Shown piece after piece: positions 8,337 to 16,692 of a stretch of 64,000 nucleotides of DNA (position 1 is its first letter; each line of letters opens with the position of its first letter). The stretch spans positions 1 to 64,000 of the forward strand of contig NZ_PAQR01000025.1 of assembly GCF_002709775.1 (NCBI RefSeq), read 5' to 3'. Origin of the DNA: Thalassospira sp. Lineage in GTDB: Bacteria; Pseudomonadota; Alphaproteobacteria; Rhodospirillales; Thalassospiraceae. Under the pieces are notes generated by a model that worked only from the letters and a program-made list of their open reading frames with translations, was not told the origin of the DNA and did no database searches. Both the position numbers and the translations under genes were made by a program.

Positions 8337-9344
8337 ATGTCCATTTCAGAATTTCCCGAAAATATGAAAGCCATCGAGATCATCAAGGACGGTGACAAGC
8401 CTGCTCTTGTGCTTGGCGAGGTCGCGGTGCCGGACTATGGCGCTGATGATGTGCTGGTTCGGGTGGCAGCAAGCGGGGTCAACCGACCGGACCTTATGCA
8501 GGTTGCGGGCATGTATCCGCCCCCGCCCGGTGCATCGGACATTCCGGGGCTGGAGCTTTCGGGCGAGGTTGTCGCGCTTGGCGCCAATGTCACTCGCTGG
8601 AAAATCGGCGACAAGGTTTGCGCACTGGTCACAGGTGGCGGCTATGCCCAATATGCGGCCGTTCCGGCAGTACAATGCCTGCCGGTGCCAAGCGGCATGT
8701 CCATGACCGCCGCAGCCGGCGTTCCGGAGACCTTTTTCACGGTCTGGCATAACATTTTTGACAAGGCCAAGCTTAAGGCGGGCGAGACGTTTCTGGTTCA
8801 TGGCGGGACGTCTGGGATCGGCACGACTGCCATTCAACTTGCCAAGGCATTTGGTGCCAGGGTGATTGCGACGGCTGGCAGCGATGAGAAATGCCAAGCC
8901 TGCCGTGATCTCGGCGCAGATATTGCGATTAACTACAAGACGCAGGATTTCGTCGAAGAGGTCAAATCTGCGACCGATGGCAAGGGTGCTGACGTCATTC
9001 TTGATATGGTTGCAGGCGATTATGTCAGCCGGAATTTCAAGGCGGCCGCCTTTGAGGCCCGCATCCTGATCATCGCTTTCCTGCGCGGGCCAAAGGCCGA
9101 AACCAACTTTACGCCGCTGTTGCTGAAACGTCTGACGCTGATGGGCTCAACATTGCGCGCACAGCCCGTCGCCAACAAGGCGGCGATTGCCGATGCCTTG
9201 CGCGAGAAGGTCTGGCCGCTTCTGGAATCCGGCAAAGTCGCACCTGTGATCTATAAGACCGTCGCGCTTGAACAGGCATCAGAGGCGCACGCCATATTGA
9301 AGGGTGGCGCGCACATCGGAAAAGTGATACTGGAAGTCGACTGA
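8337..9344 (+). CDS. NAD(P)H-quinone oxidoreductase (zinc-free MDR family)
   Basis: A 335-residue medium-chain dehydrogenase/reductase without the zinc ligands of alcohol dehydrogenases, closest to the PIG3/QOR group. The N-terminal GroES-like domain is followed by a Rossmann fold with the nucleotide-binding HGGTSGIGTTAIQLAKAFG motif. It should reduce quinones with NADPH in the cytoplasm. The ATG at 8337 is preceded by GAGG with suitable spacing and is preferred over the internal ATG at 8364. It reads alone in front of trcR and is separated from it by 300 bases. Confidence 0.88.
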   Translation: MSISEFPENMKAIEIIKDGDKPALVLGEVAVPDYGADDVLVRVAASGVNRPDLMQVAGMYPPPPGASDIPGLELSGEVVALGANVTRWKIGDKVCALVTGGGYAQYAAVPAVQCLPVPSGMSMTAAAGVPETFFTVWHNIFDKAKLKAGETFLVHGGTSGIGTTAIQLAKAFGARVIATAGSDEKCQACRDLGADIAINYKTQDFVEEVKSATDGKGADVILDMVAGDYVSRNFKAAAFEARILIIAFLRGPKAETNFTPLLLKRLTLMGSTLRAQPVANKAAIADALREKVWPLLESGKVAPVIYKTVALEQASEAHAILKGGAHIGKVILEVD

Positions 9345-9536
9345 TCGCGTATGGATGAAGGTCTGATATCTTTTATCTGACCAATCCATGGCAACATGCG
9401 TATGATTGCGGCTCGAAAAGAAATATTCTTTTCAGAACACCGCAACAGATTGTTGCATTTACCCGCACATTGATCGAAAAGAACGCAATGGCGGGTCCGA
9501 TGATGCGCAGCAACCCTTGTGGTTGACCTTGCTGCA

Positions 9537-9564
9537 TTGTCGGACCACCAAAAGAGATTATATT
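9537..9564 (+). promoter_or_regulatory. Candidate trcR promoter
   Basis: TTGTCG (9537-9542), 16-base spacer, TATATT (9559-9564), 80 bases upstream of the trcR start. The rest of 9345-9644 shows no other feature. Confidence 0.55.
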
Positions 9565-9644
9565 CTGGGGCATACATTCCCGCGCTTTTTGGGCCTTATA
9601 CCCATCGCCGGTCTCCAGAGAGAAAGAAGGAAACAGGAGGAAAT

Positions 9645-10325
9645 ATGGCACAGCCCCTCATGCCCAAAGCAACCGCTGTATGGCTTATCGACAATACCGG
9701 CTTGTCGTTCCGGCAGATCGCGTCTTTCACCGAACTGCACGAACTTGAAATTCAGGCCATCGCAGACGGCGACGTCGGCCAGGGTATCGTTGGCCTTGAT
9801 CCGGTCGCCAATGGTCAGCTGACCAAAGAAGAAATTGAACGCTGCGAAAAAGATCCGCGCGAGCTGCTTAAAATGGCGAAATCCGATCTGCCGCGCCCGC
9901 GCGCGCAGTCCAAAGGTGCCCGTTACACCCCGGTTTCCAAGCGCCAGGATCGCCCGAATGCGATTGCATGGCTGCTTAAGCACCACCCGGAACTTTCCGA
10001 TGCACAGGTTTGCAAGCTGATTGGCACCACCAAGGACACCATCGGCAAAATCCGTGATCGTTCGCACTGGAACTCGGCAAACCTTGCACCGCGCAACCCG
10101 GTGACCATGGGTCTTTGCACCGAGCTTGACCTTGAGAAACAGGTCGTGATCGCGCGTTCGAAAAACCCGGAAAAGATTGCCAAGGACGTCGAACCGGATC
10201 CGCTGCCGGAAGAGCTGCAGATCAATCCGGAACCGGATTATCCGGGCAAGAAAAAAGACGAGAAGAAAGACGAACCGAAAACTTCCGATTACATGGAAGC
10301 GGCCGAAAACCTCTTCAAATCCTGA
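9645..10325 (+). CDS. trcR: Cell cycle transcriptional regulator TrcR (DUF1013)
   Basis: A 226-residue protein matching the DUF1013/TrcR family. Two helix-turn-helix-like segments are visible: TAVWLIDNTGLSFRQIASF near the start and IAWLLKHHPELSDAQVCKLIG in the middle. A Lys/Asp/Glu-rich tail ends in a conserved SDYMEAAENLFKS. In Caulobacter, TrcR belongs to the CtrA-era cell-cycle regulatory network; the family is confined to Alphaproteobacteria. The start at 9645 is fixed by a strong AGGAGG. It is monocistronic, with a promoter candidate and a terminator. Confidence 0.9.
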   Translation: MAQPLMPKATAVWLIDNTGLSFRQIASFTELHELEIQAIADGDVGQGIVGLDPVANGQLTKEEIERCEKDPRELLKMAKSDLPRPRAQSKGARYTPVSKRQDRPNAIAWLLKHHPELSDAQVCKLIGTTKDTIGKIRDRSHWNSANLAPRNPVTMGLCTELDLEKQVVIARSKNPEKIAKDVEPDPLPEELQINPEPDYPGKKKDEKKDEPKTSDYMEAAENLFKS

Positions 10326-10336
10326 CCTATTCCAGA

Positions 10337-10361
10337 GGCCGCCCACCGGGCGGCCTTTTTC
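10337..10361 (+). terminator. Intrinsic terminator of trcR
   Basis: AGGCCGCCC / GGGCGGCCT stem with a three-base loop and a TTTTT tail. Confidence 0.9.
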
Positions 10362-10490
10362 ATTGGGCTGGCGAACAGAAACCCGTAAGGTTTGTTTCAC
10401 ACGATTGCAGTCAAACGGTAACGCAACCGACACGGATGGCTCATACCATTCGCCAGCTTTTCAAATGAACAACACCGAAGACACGTTTCC

Positions 10491-11300
10491 ATGCAAAAAC
10501 GCCCAACCGAACGCCAGGCCGGTATTGTCGAACTTGTCCGTGCAGATGGCTTTCGCACCATCGAACAGCTTGCCGAACGCTTTGATGTAACGCCGCAAAC
10601 CATCCGGCGCGACGTCAATGCGCTGTGTGATGAGGGGCTGCTGCGCCGCCGACATGGGGGTGTTGAACCGGCACTCGAGCATGAAAACATCGCCTATCGG
10701 GCGCGCAAGGTGCTTAACGTCAATGACAAGCGCAAGATCGCAGCTTTGGTTGCGCGTGAAATCCCCAATGGCGCATCCCTGTTCTTTTCCATCGGCACCA
10801 CGCCAGAGCTTGTCGCCAACGCCCTGTTGCAGCATCGCGATTTGCGGATTTTCACCAACAACCTCAATGTCGCCTATGTCGCCGCCACCAATGACAGCTT
10901 TGAGGTCACCCTGATTGGTGGACGGCTGCGCAATCGTGACCGCGATGTTCTGGGTCCGGAGGTCGAGGCGTTCTTTAACAGCTACAAGGTTGATTACGGC
11001 ATTTTCGGTGTTGGCGGCATTGATCCGGATGGAAGTCTTCTTGATTTCGATGAACAGGAAGTCCGCGCCCGATCCGCAATCCTGAAAAATGCGCGCAAAT
11101 CCTATCTGGTGGCCGATCACACCAAGTTTGGCCGCAATGCGGTTGTGCGTGGCGGGTCTATCCGTGATGTCAGCGCGTTCTTTACCGATTGCCCACCACC
11201 CGACCATATCGCCGAAATGATCACCAACGCTGGTGTTGCCCTTTACGCCCCGGAACCGGGTGCCGATTTTCCGACCTTCTTCATTTCTGACGAAGACTGA
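10491..11300 (+). CDS. DeoR/GlpR family transcriptional regulator
   Basis: A 269-residue regulator. The N-terminal winged helix (about 7-60) contains the DeoR signature in IEQLAERFDVTPQTIRRDVNAL. The C-terminal effector domain has the family's sugar-phosphate isomerase-like fold (FFSIGTTPELVANAL, GIFGVGGIDPDG, VADHTKFG). DeoR proteins usually repress a neighbouring sugar or polyol catabolic operon and respond to a phosphorylated sugar. No such operon is adjacent; the next gene is a convergent LysR regulator. Similarity is closest to GlpR, so glycerol-3-phosphate is a possible effector, by inference only. Confidence 0.9.
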   Translation: MQKRPTERQAGIVELVRADGFRTIEQLAERFDVTPQTIRRDVNALCDEGLLRRRHGGVEPALEHENIAYRARKVLNVNDKRKIAALVAREIPNGASLFFSIGTTPELVANALLQHRDLRIFTNNLNVAYVAATNDSFEVTLIGGRLRNRDRDVLGPEVEAFFNSYKVDYGIFGVGGIDPDGSLLDFDEQEVRARSAILKNARKSYLVADHTKFGRNAVVRGGSIRDVSAFFTDCPPPDHIAEMITNAGVALYAPEPGADFPTFFISDED

Positions 11301-11305
11301 CCAGC

Positions 11306-12208
11306 TTAGTGCCCGGTCTTACGGCTTTCTGCAGCTGCCTTCAGGCTGTTGCAGACAGCCTTTAGTCCCGGCGTCAGGGTTTTGTCACGACGCATGACAA
11401 TGGCAAGCTCGCGCGCTAGTGGCGGTGACAGCGGGCGGGTTTTGATGGGGAACTGGGTGCGATCCGGCCTTGCGCCCATTTCGGGCAGGATCGTCGCGCC
11501 GATCCCTGCCCCGACAAGCTCCCTGATGGCTTCGACACTGCCCAGTTCCATGACAGATCGCCCGTTAACACCGAATTTGCGCAGCCATTCATCAACCAGT
11601 GTCCGGGTCAGTCCGCCGCGCTCATAAAGCACCAGTGGCATGGCCTCCAGATCGATGGGGCGGATGACATCACCAACATCAGCATCCGCGTGAAAGATCG
11701 CAACAAACGGATCGGTCATGATCGGCGTTACTGACAGGCTTCGCCCGGTGCACGGCATGGTAACGAGCCCGACATCCAGCTTGTTGTCTTCGATCGCGCG
11801 CACGATATCGCTGGCATTGCCTGTGCGAACCATGATTTCAAGCTTCGGGAAGCTGCGTTGAAGCTTTTCCAGGATTGCTGGTAGGAAATATATACAGGCC
11901 GTTGCCCCGGTTCCAATCCGCACACGTCCGGTCGTGCCACTTGAAAAGCCGGCAACTGCATCCTCTGCCGCGCGGACGGATGCATCAATGTCGCTGATAC
12001 GGGCAAGAAGCGCCAATCCGGCCGGGGTGGCTTCGGCACGTTTACCAACGCGCTCGATCAGTTTCACACCCATTCTGGTTTCAAGCTGGCGAACTTGCTG
12101 GCTGATAGCCGGTTGACTGAGATTAAGCTTGTCAGCTGCTGCGGAAAAGCTACCCAGTGCGACAACATCTGCAAAGGCATGAAGCTGATCAAGGTTAAGC
12201 GCACGCAT
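11306..12208 (-). CDS. LysR family transcriptional regulator
   Basis: A 300-residue LTTR. The N-terminal helix-turn-helix (HAFADVVALGSFSAAADKLNLSQPAISQQVRQLE) is canonical, and a periplasmic-binding-protein-like effector domain follows. I chose the ATG at 12208, 12 codons inside the longest frame, because AAGGAAAA precedes it and the family starts there. It is divergent from a GNAT acetyltransferase gene, with a palindromic T-N11-A box between them, so it probably controls that gene and itself. The effector is unknown. Confidence 0.9.
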   Translation of the reverse strand: MRALNLDQLHAFADVVALGSFSAAADKLNLSQPAISQQVRQLETRMGVKLIERVGKRAEATPAGLALLARISDIDASVRAAEDAVAGFSSGTTGRVRIGTGATACIYFLPAILEKLQRSFPKLEIMVRTGNASDIVRAIEDNKLDVGLVTMPCTGRSLSVTPIMTDPFVAIFHADADVGDVIRPIDLEAMPLVLYERGGLTRTLVDEWLRKFGVNGRSVMELGSVEAIRELVGAGIGATILPEMGARPDRTQFPIKTRPLSPPLARELAIVMRRDKTLTPGLKAVCNSLKAAAESRKTGH

Positions 12209-12221
12209 ATAAAACTTTTCC

Positions 12222-12236
12222 TTATGCTGTGCATAA
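12222..12236. promoter_or_regulatory. Candidate LysR operator (T-N11-A box)
   Basis: Perfect dyad TTATGC-TGT-GCATAA between the divergent LysR and GNAT genes. A second, imperfectly spaced pair TATGC-N9-GCATA lies at 12254-12272. LysR regulators typically bind a T-N11-A palindrome plus a weaker second site in this position. Confidence 0.6.
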
Positions 12237-12292
12237 TTTATCAAAACTTATCTTATGCCGTGTTTGCGCATATTGTCAGCTCAAACATCATC

Positions 12293-12880
12293 ATGCCGGA
12301 TAAAGTCATGCCCCTGAATACCGCCACCAAAGACGTTCCAACGCGACACTCAACCGACATCACCATCCGCGATGCCGTGATTGAAGACATTCCGGCCATC
12401 ACCGCGATCTATCGCCACCATGTGCTGCATGGTACGGCTTCGTTTGAGGAAGAGGCTCCTGACGCGACTGAGATCGGCAATCGCTTTCGCGCCATTCGCG
12501 ATAAGGGCATGCCCTATCTTGTTGGCATCCGCGATGATGAGATCGTCGGATACTGCTATGCCAGCACCTATCGCCCGCGCACGGCCTATCGCCATACGGT
12601 CGAAAATTCGATCTATGTTGCCCCGGATTGCGTCGGTCAGGGCGTTGGCAGCTTGTTGATGGTCGCCCTGATCGAACGCTGCGAAGCTGGCCCCTGGCGT
12701 CAGATGGTGGCTGCCATCGGCGATAGTGCCAACAAGGCCTCGATCACCCTGCATCAGCGCCATGGCTTTGAAATGATCGGGACCTTCAAGAAGGTCGGTT
12801 ACAAGTTTGATCGCTGGCTTGATTCAGTTCTGATGCAGCGCCCGCTTGGCGAAGACAGCCCCGTCATCCCGAAATCCTGA
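12293..12880 (+). CDS. GNAT N-acetyltransferase, phosphinothricin/methionine-sulfoximine type
   Basis: A 195-residue acetyltransferase of the Pat/MnaT subgroup. Marks are the ITIRDAVIEDIPAITAIYRHHVLHGTASFEE opening (substrate loop) and the acetyl-CoA motif VAPDCVGQGVGSLLMVALIE. The closing GFEMIGTFKKVGYKFDRWLDSVLMQ is also typical of the subgroup. Relatives acetylate the amino group of methionine sulfone/sulfoximine or phosphinothricin. The start could also be the ATG at 12308; neither has a clear Shine-Dalgarno sequence. It is divergent from, and likely regulated by, the LysR gene. Confidence 0.88.
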   Translation: MPDKVMPLNTATKDVPTRHSTDITIRDAVIEDIPAITAIYRHHVLHGTASFEEEAPDATEIGNRFRAIRDKGMPYLVGIRDDEIVGYCYASTYRPRTAYRHTVENSIYVAPDCVGQGVGSLLMVALIERCEAGPWRQMVAAIGDSANKASITLHQRHGFEMIGTFKKVGYKFDRWLDSVLMQRPLGEDSPVIPKS

Positions 12881-12889
12881 CTGCACATA

Positions 12890-12924
12890 GAAAAAACACC
12901 CGCTTTTGAAAGCAAAAGCGGGTG
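12890..12924 (-). terminator. Intrinsic terminator of prpE, usable from both sides
   Basis: Perfect 12-base-pair stem CACCCGCTTTTG / CAAAAGCGGGTG with a T6 run on the minus strand. It separates the convergent GNAT and prpE genes. Confidence 0.9.
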
Positions 12925-12981
12925 CAAGGCTGCTCCGTTAACAGGGGAGCGGGAGTGTGCATCTGTGATGGATGGTTTTAT

Positions 12982-14877
12982 CTATTTGGCATAACCGATC
13001 TCTTTGAGGACTTCGGCGATTTCGGGAAGGATCGCCGGATCATCGATCGTTGCCGGGGTGTTGTAACTTTCGCCATCAGCGATGGAACGCATGGTCTTGC
13101 GCAGGATCTTGCCCGATCGGGTCTTGGGCAGACGTTCAACCACGGTAGCCTTTTTAAAGGCGGCTACCGGGCCGATCTGATCACGGACCATGGCAACAAT
13201 TTCGGCCAGGATCGCATCATGCGGGCGGGTCACACCGGATTTCAGAACGATGAAGCCAAGCGGCAATTGCCCCTTAAGATCATCATGCACACCAATCACC
13301 GCACATTCGGCAACGTCGGGATGACCTGACAGCACTTCTTCCATCCCACCTGTCGACAGGCGATGGCCCGCAACGTTGATGATGTCGTCCGTGCGCGACA
13401 TGACATAGATATAACCATCTTCATCGATGAAGCCGGCATCGCCTGTGGCGTAATATCCCGGGAATTCTTCAAGGTAGGATGACTTGAAGCGATCGTCATT
13501 CTGCCAAAGGGTCGGAAGGGTTCCCGGTGGCAGCGGCAGTTTGGCCGCAAGCGCACCGATTTGACCGCGTTCAAGCGGTTTTCCTGCCTCGTCCAGAACC
13601 TGCACATCCCAACCGCAGGCTGCAACCGTCGGCGAGCCGTATTTGATCGGCAGCAATTCAATGCCGCGCGGGTTGGCACAGATCGACCAGCCGGTTTCGG
13701 TCTGCCACCAGTGATCAATCACCGGCACGCCGAGGCTGTTTTCAGCCCACTGCAGGGTGTCGGGGTCCGAACGTTCACCGGCAAGGTAAAGCGCCTTGAG
13801 GCTGCTGAGGTCATAATTTGCCATGTGGGCGGCCTTCGGATCATCGCGCTTGATCGCGCGGAATGCCGTTGGCGCGGTAAAAAGGACCTTGACCTTGTGC
13901 TGGGAAATCACCCGCCAGAAGGCACCGGCATCAGGCGTTCCTACCGGCTTGCCTTCAAACATCACCGTGGTACAGCCAGCCAGAAGCGGTGCATAAACGA
14001 TATAGGAATGGCCAACCACCCAACCAACGTCGGACGCTGCCCAGTAAACGTCGCCGGCCTCGACATCATAGATGTTCTTCATCGACCAATTAAGCGCGAC
14101 CATATGGCCACCATTGTCACGGACAACGCCCTTGGGCTGGCCGGTGGTGCCAGACGTGTAAAGGACGTAAAGCGGATCGGTGGCTTCAACCGGCACACAA
14201 TCAGACGGTGCCGCCTTGGCGCATTCGACTTCCCAGTCGTAATCGCGACCATCGATCAACAGCGCGTCGCTTTGCGGGCGCTGGAACAGGATGACGCTTT
14301 CGGGTTTGTGTTCTGCCATGGCGATGGCTTTATCAAGCAGCGGCTTGTATTCGATCACGCGCGATCCTTCGATGCCGCAGCTTGCGGTCAGGATCAGCTT
14401 TGGTTTGGCATCATTGATGCGGGTTGCCAGTTCGTTGGACGCAAAACCACCAAACACCACAGAATGGATCGCACCAATACGCGCGCACGCCAGCATCGCC
14501 ATCGCGGCCTGCGGGATCATCGGCATATAGATAATCACACGATCACCCTTGGTCACGCCACGCGCATGCAGCGCACCGGCAAGGCGGGCAACATCATCGC
14601 GCAGATGGGAATAGGTGAATGTCTGAACGGTGTTTGTGACCGGGCTGTCATAGATCAGGGCGGGCTGATCACCACGGCCGTCTTCGATATGACGATCAAG
14701 CGCGTTATAGCAGGTATTGACCTTGCCACCGGTGAACCAGCGATAAAATGGCGCGTTGCTGTCATCAAGAACGCGATCCCACTTCTTGTACCAGGAAATG
14801 TTTTCAGCAGCTTCTGCCCAAAAGCCTTCCTTGTCGGCGATCGAACGTTCGTAAATTTCCTGATAGCGACCGGTCAT
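12982..14877 (-). CDS. prpE: Propionyl-CoA synthetase (AMP-forming)
   Basis: A 631-residue acyl-CoA synthetase matching PrpE in length and sequence. It has an ACS N-terminal domain (YQEIYERSIADKEGFWAEAA), the AMP-binding P-loop YTSGTTGQPKG, the WWQTETGW adenylate motif and a C-terminal RSGKILRKT with the catalytic lysine. It activates propionate to propionyl-CoA via propionyl-AMP in the cytoplasm and can also take acetate. The ATG at 14877 (MTGRYQ) is preferred: GGGAGGG lies ten bases upstream and family members start here. No methylcitrate-cycle genes are adjacent. Two inverted repeats upstream suggest regulation. Confidence 0.93.
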   Translation of the reverse strand: MTGRYQEIYERSIADKEGFWAEAAENISWYKKWDRVLDDSNAPFYRWFTGGKVNTCYNALDRHIEDGRGDQPALIYDSPVTNTVQTFTYSHLRDDVARLAGALHARGVTKGDRVIIYMPMIPQAAMAMLACARIGAIHSVVFGGFASNELATRINDAKPKLILTASCGIEGSRVIEYKPLLDKAIAMAEHKPESVILFQRPQSDALLIDGRDYDWEVECAKAAPSDCVPVEATDPLYVLYTSGTTGQPKGVVRDNGGHMVALNWSMKNIYDVEAGDVYWAASDVGWVVGHSYIVYAPLLAGCTTVMFEGKPVGTPDAGAFWRVISQHKVKVLFTAPTAFRAIKRDDPKAAHMANYDLSSLKALYLAGERSDPDTLQWAENSLGVPVIDHWWQTETGWSICANPRGIELLPIKYGSPTVAACGWDVQVLDEAGKPLERGQIGALAAKLPLPPGTLPTLWQNDDRFKSSYLEEFPGYYATGDAGFIDEDGYIYVMSRTDDIINVAGHRLSTGGMEEVLSGHPDVAECAVIGVHDDLKGQLPLGFIVLKSGVTRPHDAILAEIVAMVRDQIGPVAAFKKATVVERLPKTRSGKILRKTMRSIADGESYNTPATIDDPAILPEIAEVLKEIGYAK

Positions 14878-14949
14878 TGGTGAAAAACCCTCCCGCGGCG
14901 TTGGTCTGGATGCATCCATAACCGGAAGCATCCGTAGCGTTATGCTCGT

Positions 14950-14973
14950 AAATCGGCATCATAATACCGATTT
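14950..14973. promoter_or_regulatory. Inverted repeat upstream of prpE (candidate operator)
   Basis: Perfect AAATCGG-N10-CCGATTT dyad 73 bases upstream of the prpE start. Spacing of arm centres is about two helical turns, as for a dimeric repressor or activator. Confidence 0.4.
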
Positions 14974-15009
14974 AATTCACACATACCCCTTAGACATTGG
15001 TAGAGCCTC

Positions 15010-15035
15010 GTAATCCCTTATTTTCTGCGGATTAC
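15010..15035. promoter_or_regulatory. Second inverted repeat upstream of prpE
   Basis: Perfect GTAATCC-N12-GGATTAC dyad. It has no T run on either side, so it is unlikely to be a terminator. Nothing else is visible in the 14878-15148 gap. Confidence 0.35.
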
Positions 15036-15148
15036 AATTACTCAAAACACTGACATAACTGATCCCCCAAGGCCCGGGATTCGTATGTCTTTGCGGTGAT
15101 GTGATTAATGTGGGGAGTTGCCCGAAGTTTTGAAGTGCAGACATAAAG

Positions 15149-15186
15149 TTGCCGCCTCAAGCGTGGGCGATAAGATGAGGCGGCAA
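15149..15186 (-). terminator. Hairpin downstream of the first YdcH-like gene
   Basis: Perfect 11-base-pair TTGCCGCCTCA / TGAGGCGGCAA stem with a 16-base loop, about 90 bases after the stop codon. The following T run is poor (CTTTATG), so it may be a processing or stability element instead of a true terminator. Confidence 0.4.
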
Positions 15187-15276
15187 AAGCAAGAGTTAGG
15201 AAATCTATGAGGTCGTCAAACCGTTCACGTGGGAGATCGCGTGTTCTTGCTCACGCGTTTGGCCACGCCCGAACGG

Positions 15277-15441
15277 CTAATGGGTTATTCGGTTTATCTC
15301 GTCCTTGATTTCAAGCTTGCGACGTTTAATGTCTGCGACAACGGAATCGTCGGGCGCCGGGCGGCGCGTCTCGAGGTGGAGTTCCTGCTCAAGCGCAGCA
15401 TGTTTGGCAGTAAGAGCTTCGATATGGCTTTGAACGCTCAT
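15277..15441 (-). CDS. YdcH family (DUF465) small protein
   Basis: A 54-residue, strongly helical protein with the DUF465 pattern: HIEALTAKHAALEQELHLE, a short polar break and VADIKRRKLEIKDEINRI. It probably forms an antiparallel coiled coil. The function is unknown. The ATG at 15441 is supported by GGAG seven bases upstream, whereas the eight-codon extension upstream has no such site. A second family member is encoded at 17920-18126. Confidence 0.85.
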   Translation of the reverse strand: MSVQSHIEALTAKHAALEQELHLETRRPAPDDSVVADIKRRKLEIKDEINRITH

Positions 15442-15556
15442 TCGCCTACTCCTTATATCTGACATTGCCCACAGGAAGATGGTATTAATTTCGTAACATG
15501 ATTTCCAGTGTTTCGATCAGGAACGTGAACAGGAACACAGTGTCGCAAGGAACGCT

Positions 15557-16174
15557 ATGACGCAAAAAGATCGACTTATCATTGGCATAACCGGCGCGTC
15601 CGGGGTGATTTACGGCATACGTTTTTTACAGCTGCTGAAAAATGCGCCAACCGAGACTCATCTGGTCCTTTCGAAAGCAGCCGAGCGCACCATCGCCTAT
15701 GAAACCGATTTTAAAATCCGCGAAATCAAGGAGATGGCTGACGTTATCCATGACAATGCCGACATCGGTGCCCCGATTGCATCGGGGTCCTTCCGTGCAT
15801 GCGGCATGATCATCGCCCCCTGCTCCATGAAGTCTCTGGCCGAGGTAGCAAGCGGAGTCGCAGATAATCTGATTGCGCGTTCGGCTGATGTGATGCTGAA
15901 AGAACGTCGGCGTCTGGTGCTGATGGCACGTGAAACGCCGCTTCATGCCGGCCATATTCGCAACATGGCGCAGGCGACCGAAAACGGCGCAATCATTGCC
16001 CCGCCGGTCCCGGCATTCTATGCCCGGCCAAAATCACTTGAAGAAATGGTGACGCAAAGCTGTGCGCGGGTTCTGGATCTGTTTGACATCGATCTGCCCG
16101 AAACGGCGCGTTGGGGTGATCCCGAAGCCAGCAACCAGATCCCGGTCACCGGAAAACCGAAAAACCGCGACTAG
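15557..16174 (+). CDS. ubiX: Flavin prenyltransferase UbiX
   Basis: A 205-residue UbiX/Pad1 protein. The FMN-binding GITGASGVIYGIRFLQ motif starts the protein. The central APCSMKSLAEVASGVADNLIARSADV and the RRLVLMARETPLHAGHIRNM segment are diagnostic. UbiX attaches a dimethylallyl group to FMN, making the prenylated cofactor of the UbiD decarboxylase in ubiquinone synthesis. No ubiD is in the window. AAGGAA precedes the ATG. It is convergent with the TIGR02444 gene. Confidence 0.95.
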   Translation: MTQKDRLIIGITGASGVIYGIRFLQLLKNAPTETHLVLSKAAERTIAYETDFKIREIKEMADVIHDNADIGAPIASGSFRACGMIIAPCSMKSLAEVASGVADNLIARSADVMLKERRRLVLMARETPLHAGHIRNMAQATENGAIIAPPVPAFYARPKSLEEMVTQSCARVLDLFDIDLPETARWGDPEASNQIPVTGKPKNRD

Positions 16175-16199
16175 GCCCCGGGCTGGGGATATCAAAACG

Positions 16200-16664
16200 C
16201 TAGGCGATCCCCATCAAGCGGGTGAGTTCGCCAAGCGCTTTGTCACATGCGCTCTGATCAAGCTCGAACCGGTTGGGTGACAGATAGGCGTGCACGGCGG
16301 CAATCGGGTCATCAATCGGTACCGTTTGCACCGCTTCGCACAGAATGTGCTGCTCGATCCGTTCGGCCTGTAATTCTTCTGCTTTGACCTTTTGGCGCAG
16401 GTCCTGCGCGCTGGCACGTGGGTCATTGCGCAAATGGCGCCGAGTATGGCGGAGCGGCTTGATGACGTTTTCGCGCCAATCGCGAACAGATGCCTCGAGC
16501 GAGGAAATGCTCATCGGCGCCAGCCCCTTTTGCCCGAGAAAGAACATGAAAAGCAGCATGTTCACATCAAGGTCACAGCGATCCTGAAGATCGAGACACA
16601 GCTTGGCCACGCCGTCGCGACCATACATCGCGACCGTAAAGGCCCAGACTTCTTCCTGATCCAT
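16200..16664 (-). CDS. TIGR02444 family protein
   Basis: A 154-residue helical protein matching TIGR02444. The FTVAMYGRDGVAKLCLDLQDRCDLDVNMLLFMFFLG opening is characteristic. The function is unknown. The ATG at 16664 has AGG seven bases upstream; the TTG two codons earlier is less likely. It follows the phosphofructokinase gene by 28 bases on the same strand, so the two are probably cotranscribed. Confidence 0.8.
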   Translation of the reverse strand: MDQEEVWAFTVAMYGRDGVAKLCLDLQDRCDLDVNMLLFMFFLGQKGLAPMSISSLEASVRDWRENVIKPLRHTRRHLRNDPRASAQDLRQKVKAEELQAERIEQHILCEAVQTVPIDDPIAAVHAYLSPNRFELDQSACDKALGELTRLMGIA

Positions 16665-16692
16665 TCCCAACCTGCTTGTTTATTATTGGATA

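Noticed and set aside
13561-14883. A 440-codon open frame antisense to prpE
   Set aside because: Shadow of prpE; no ribosome-binding site or family match.
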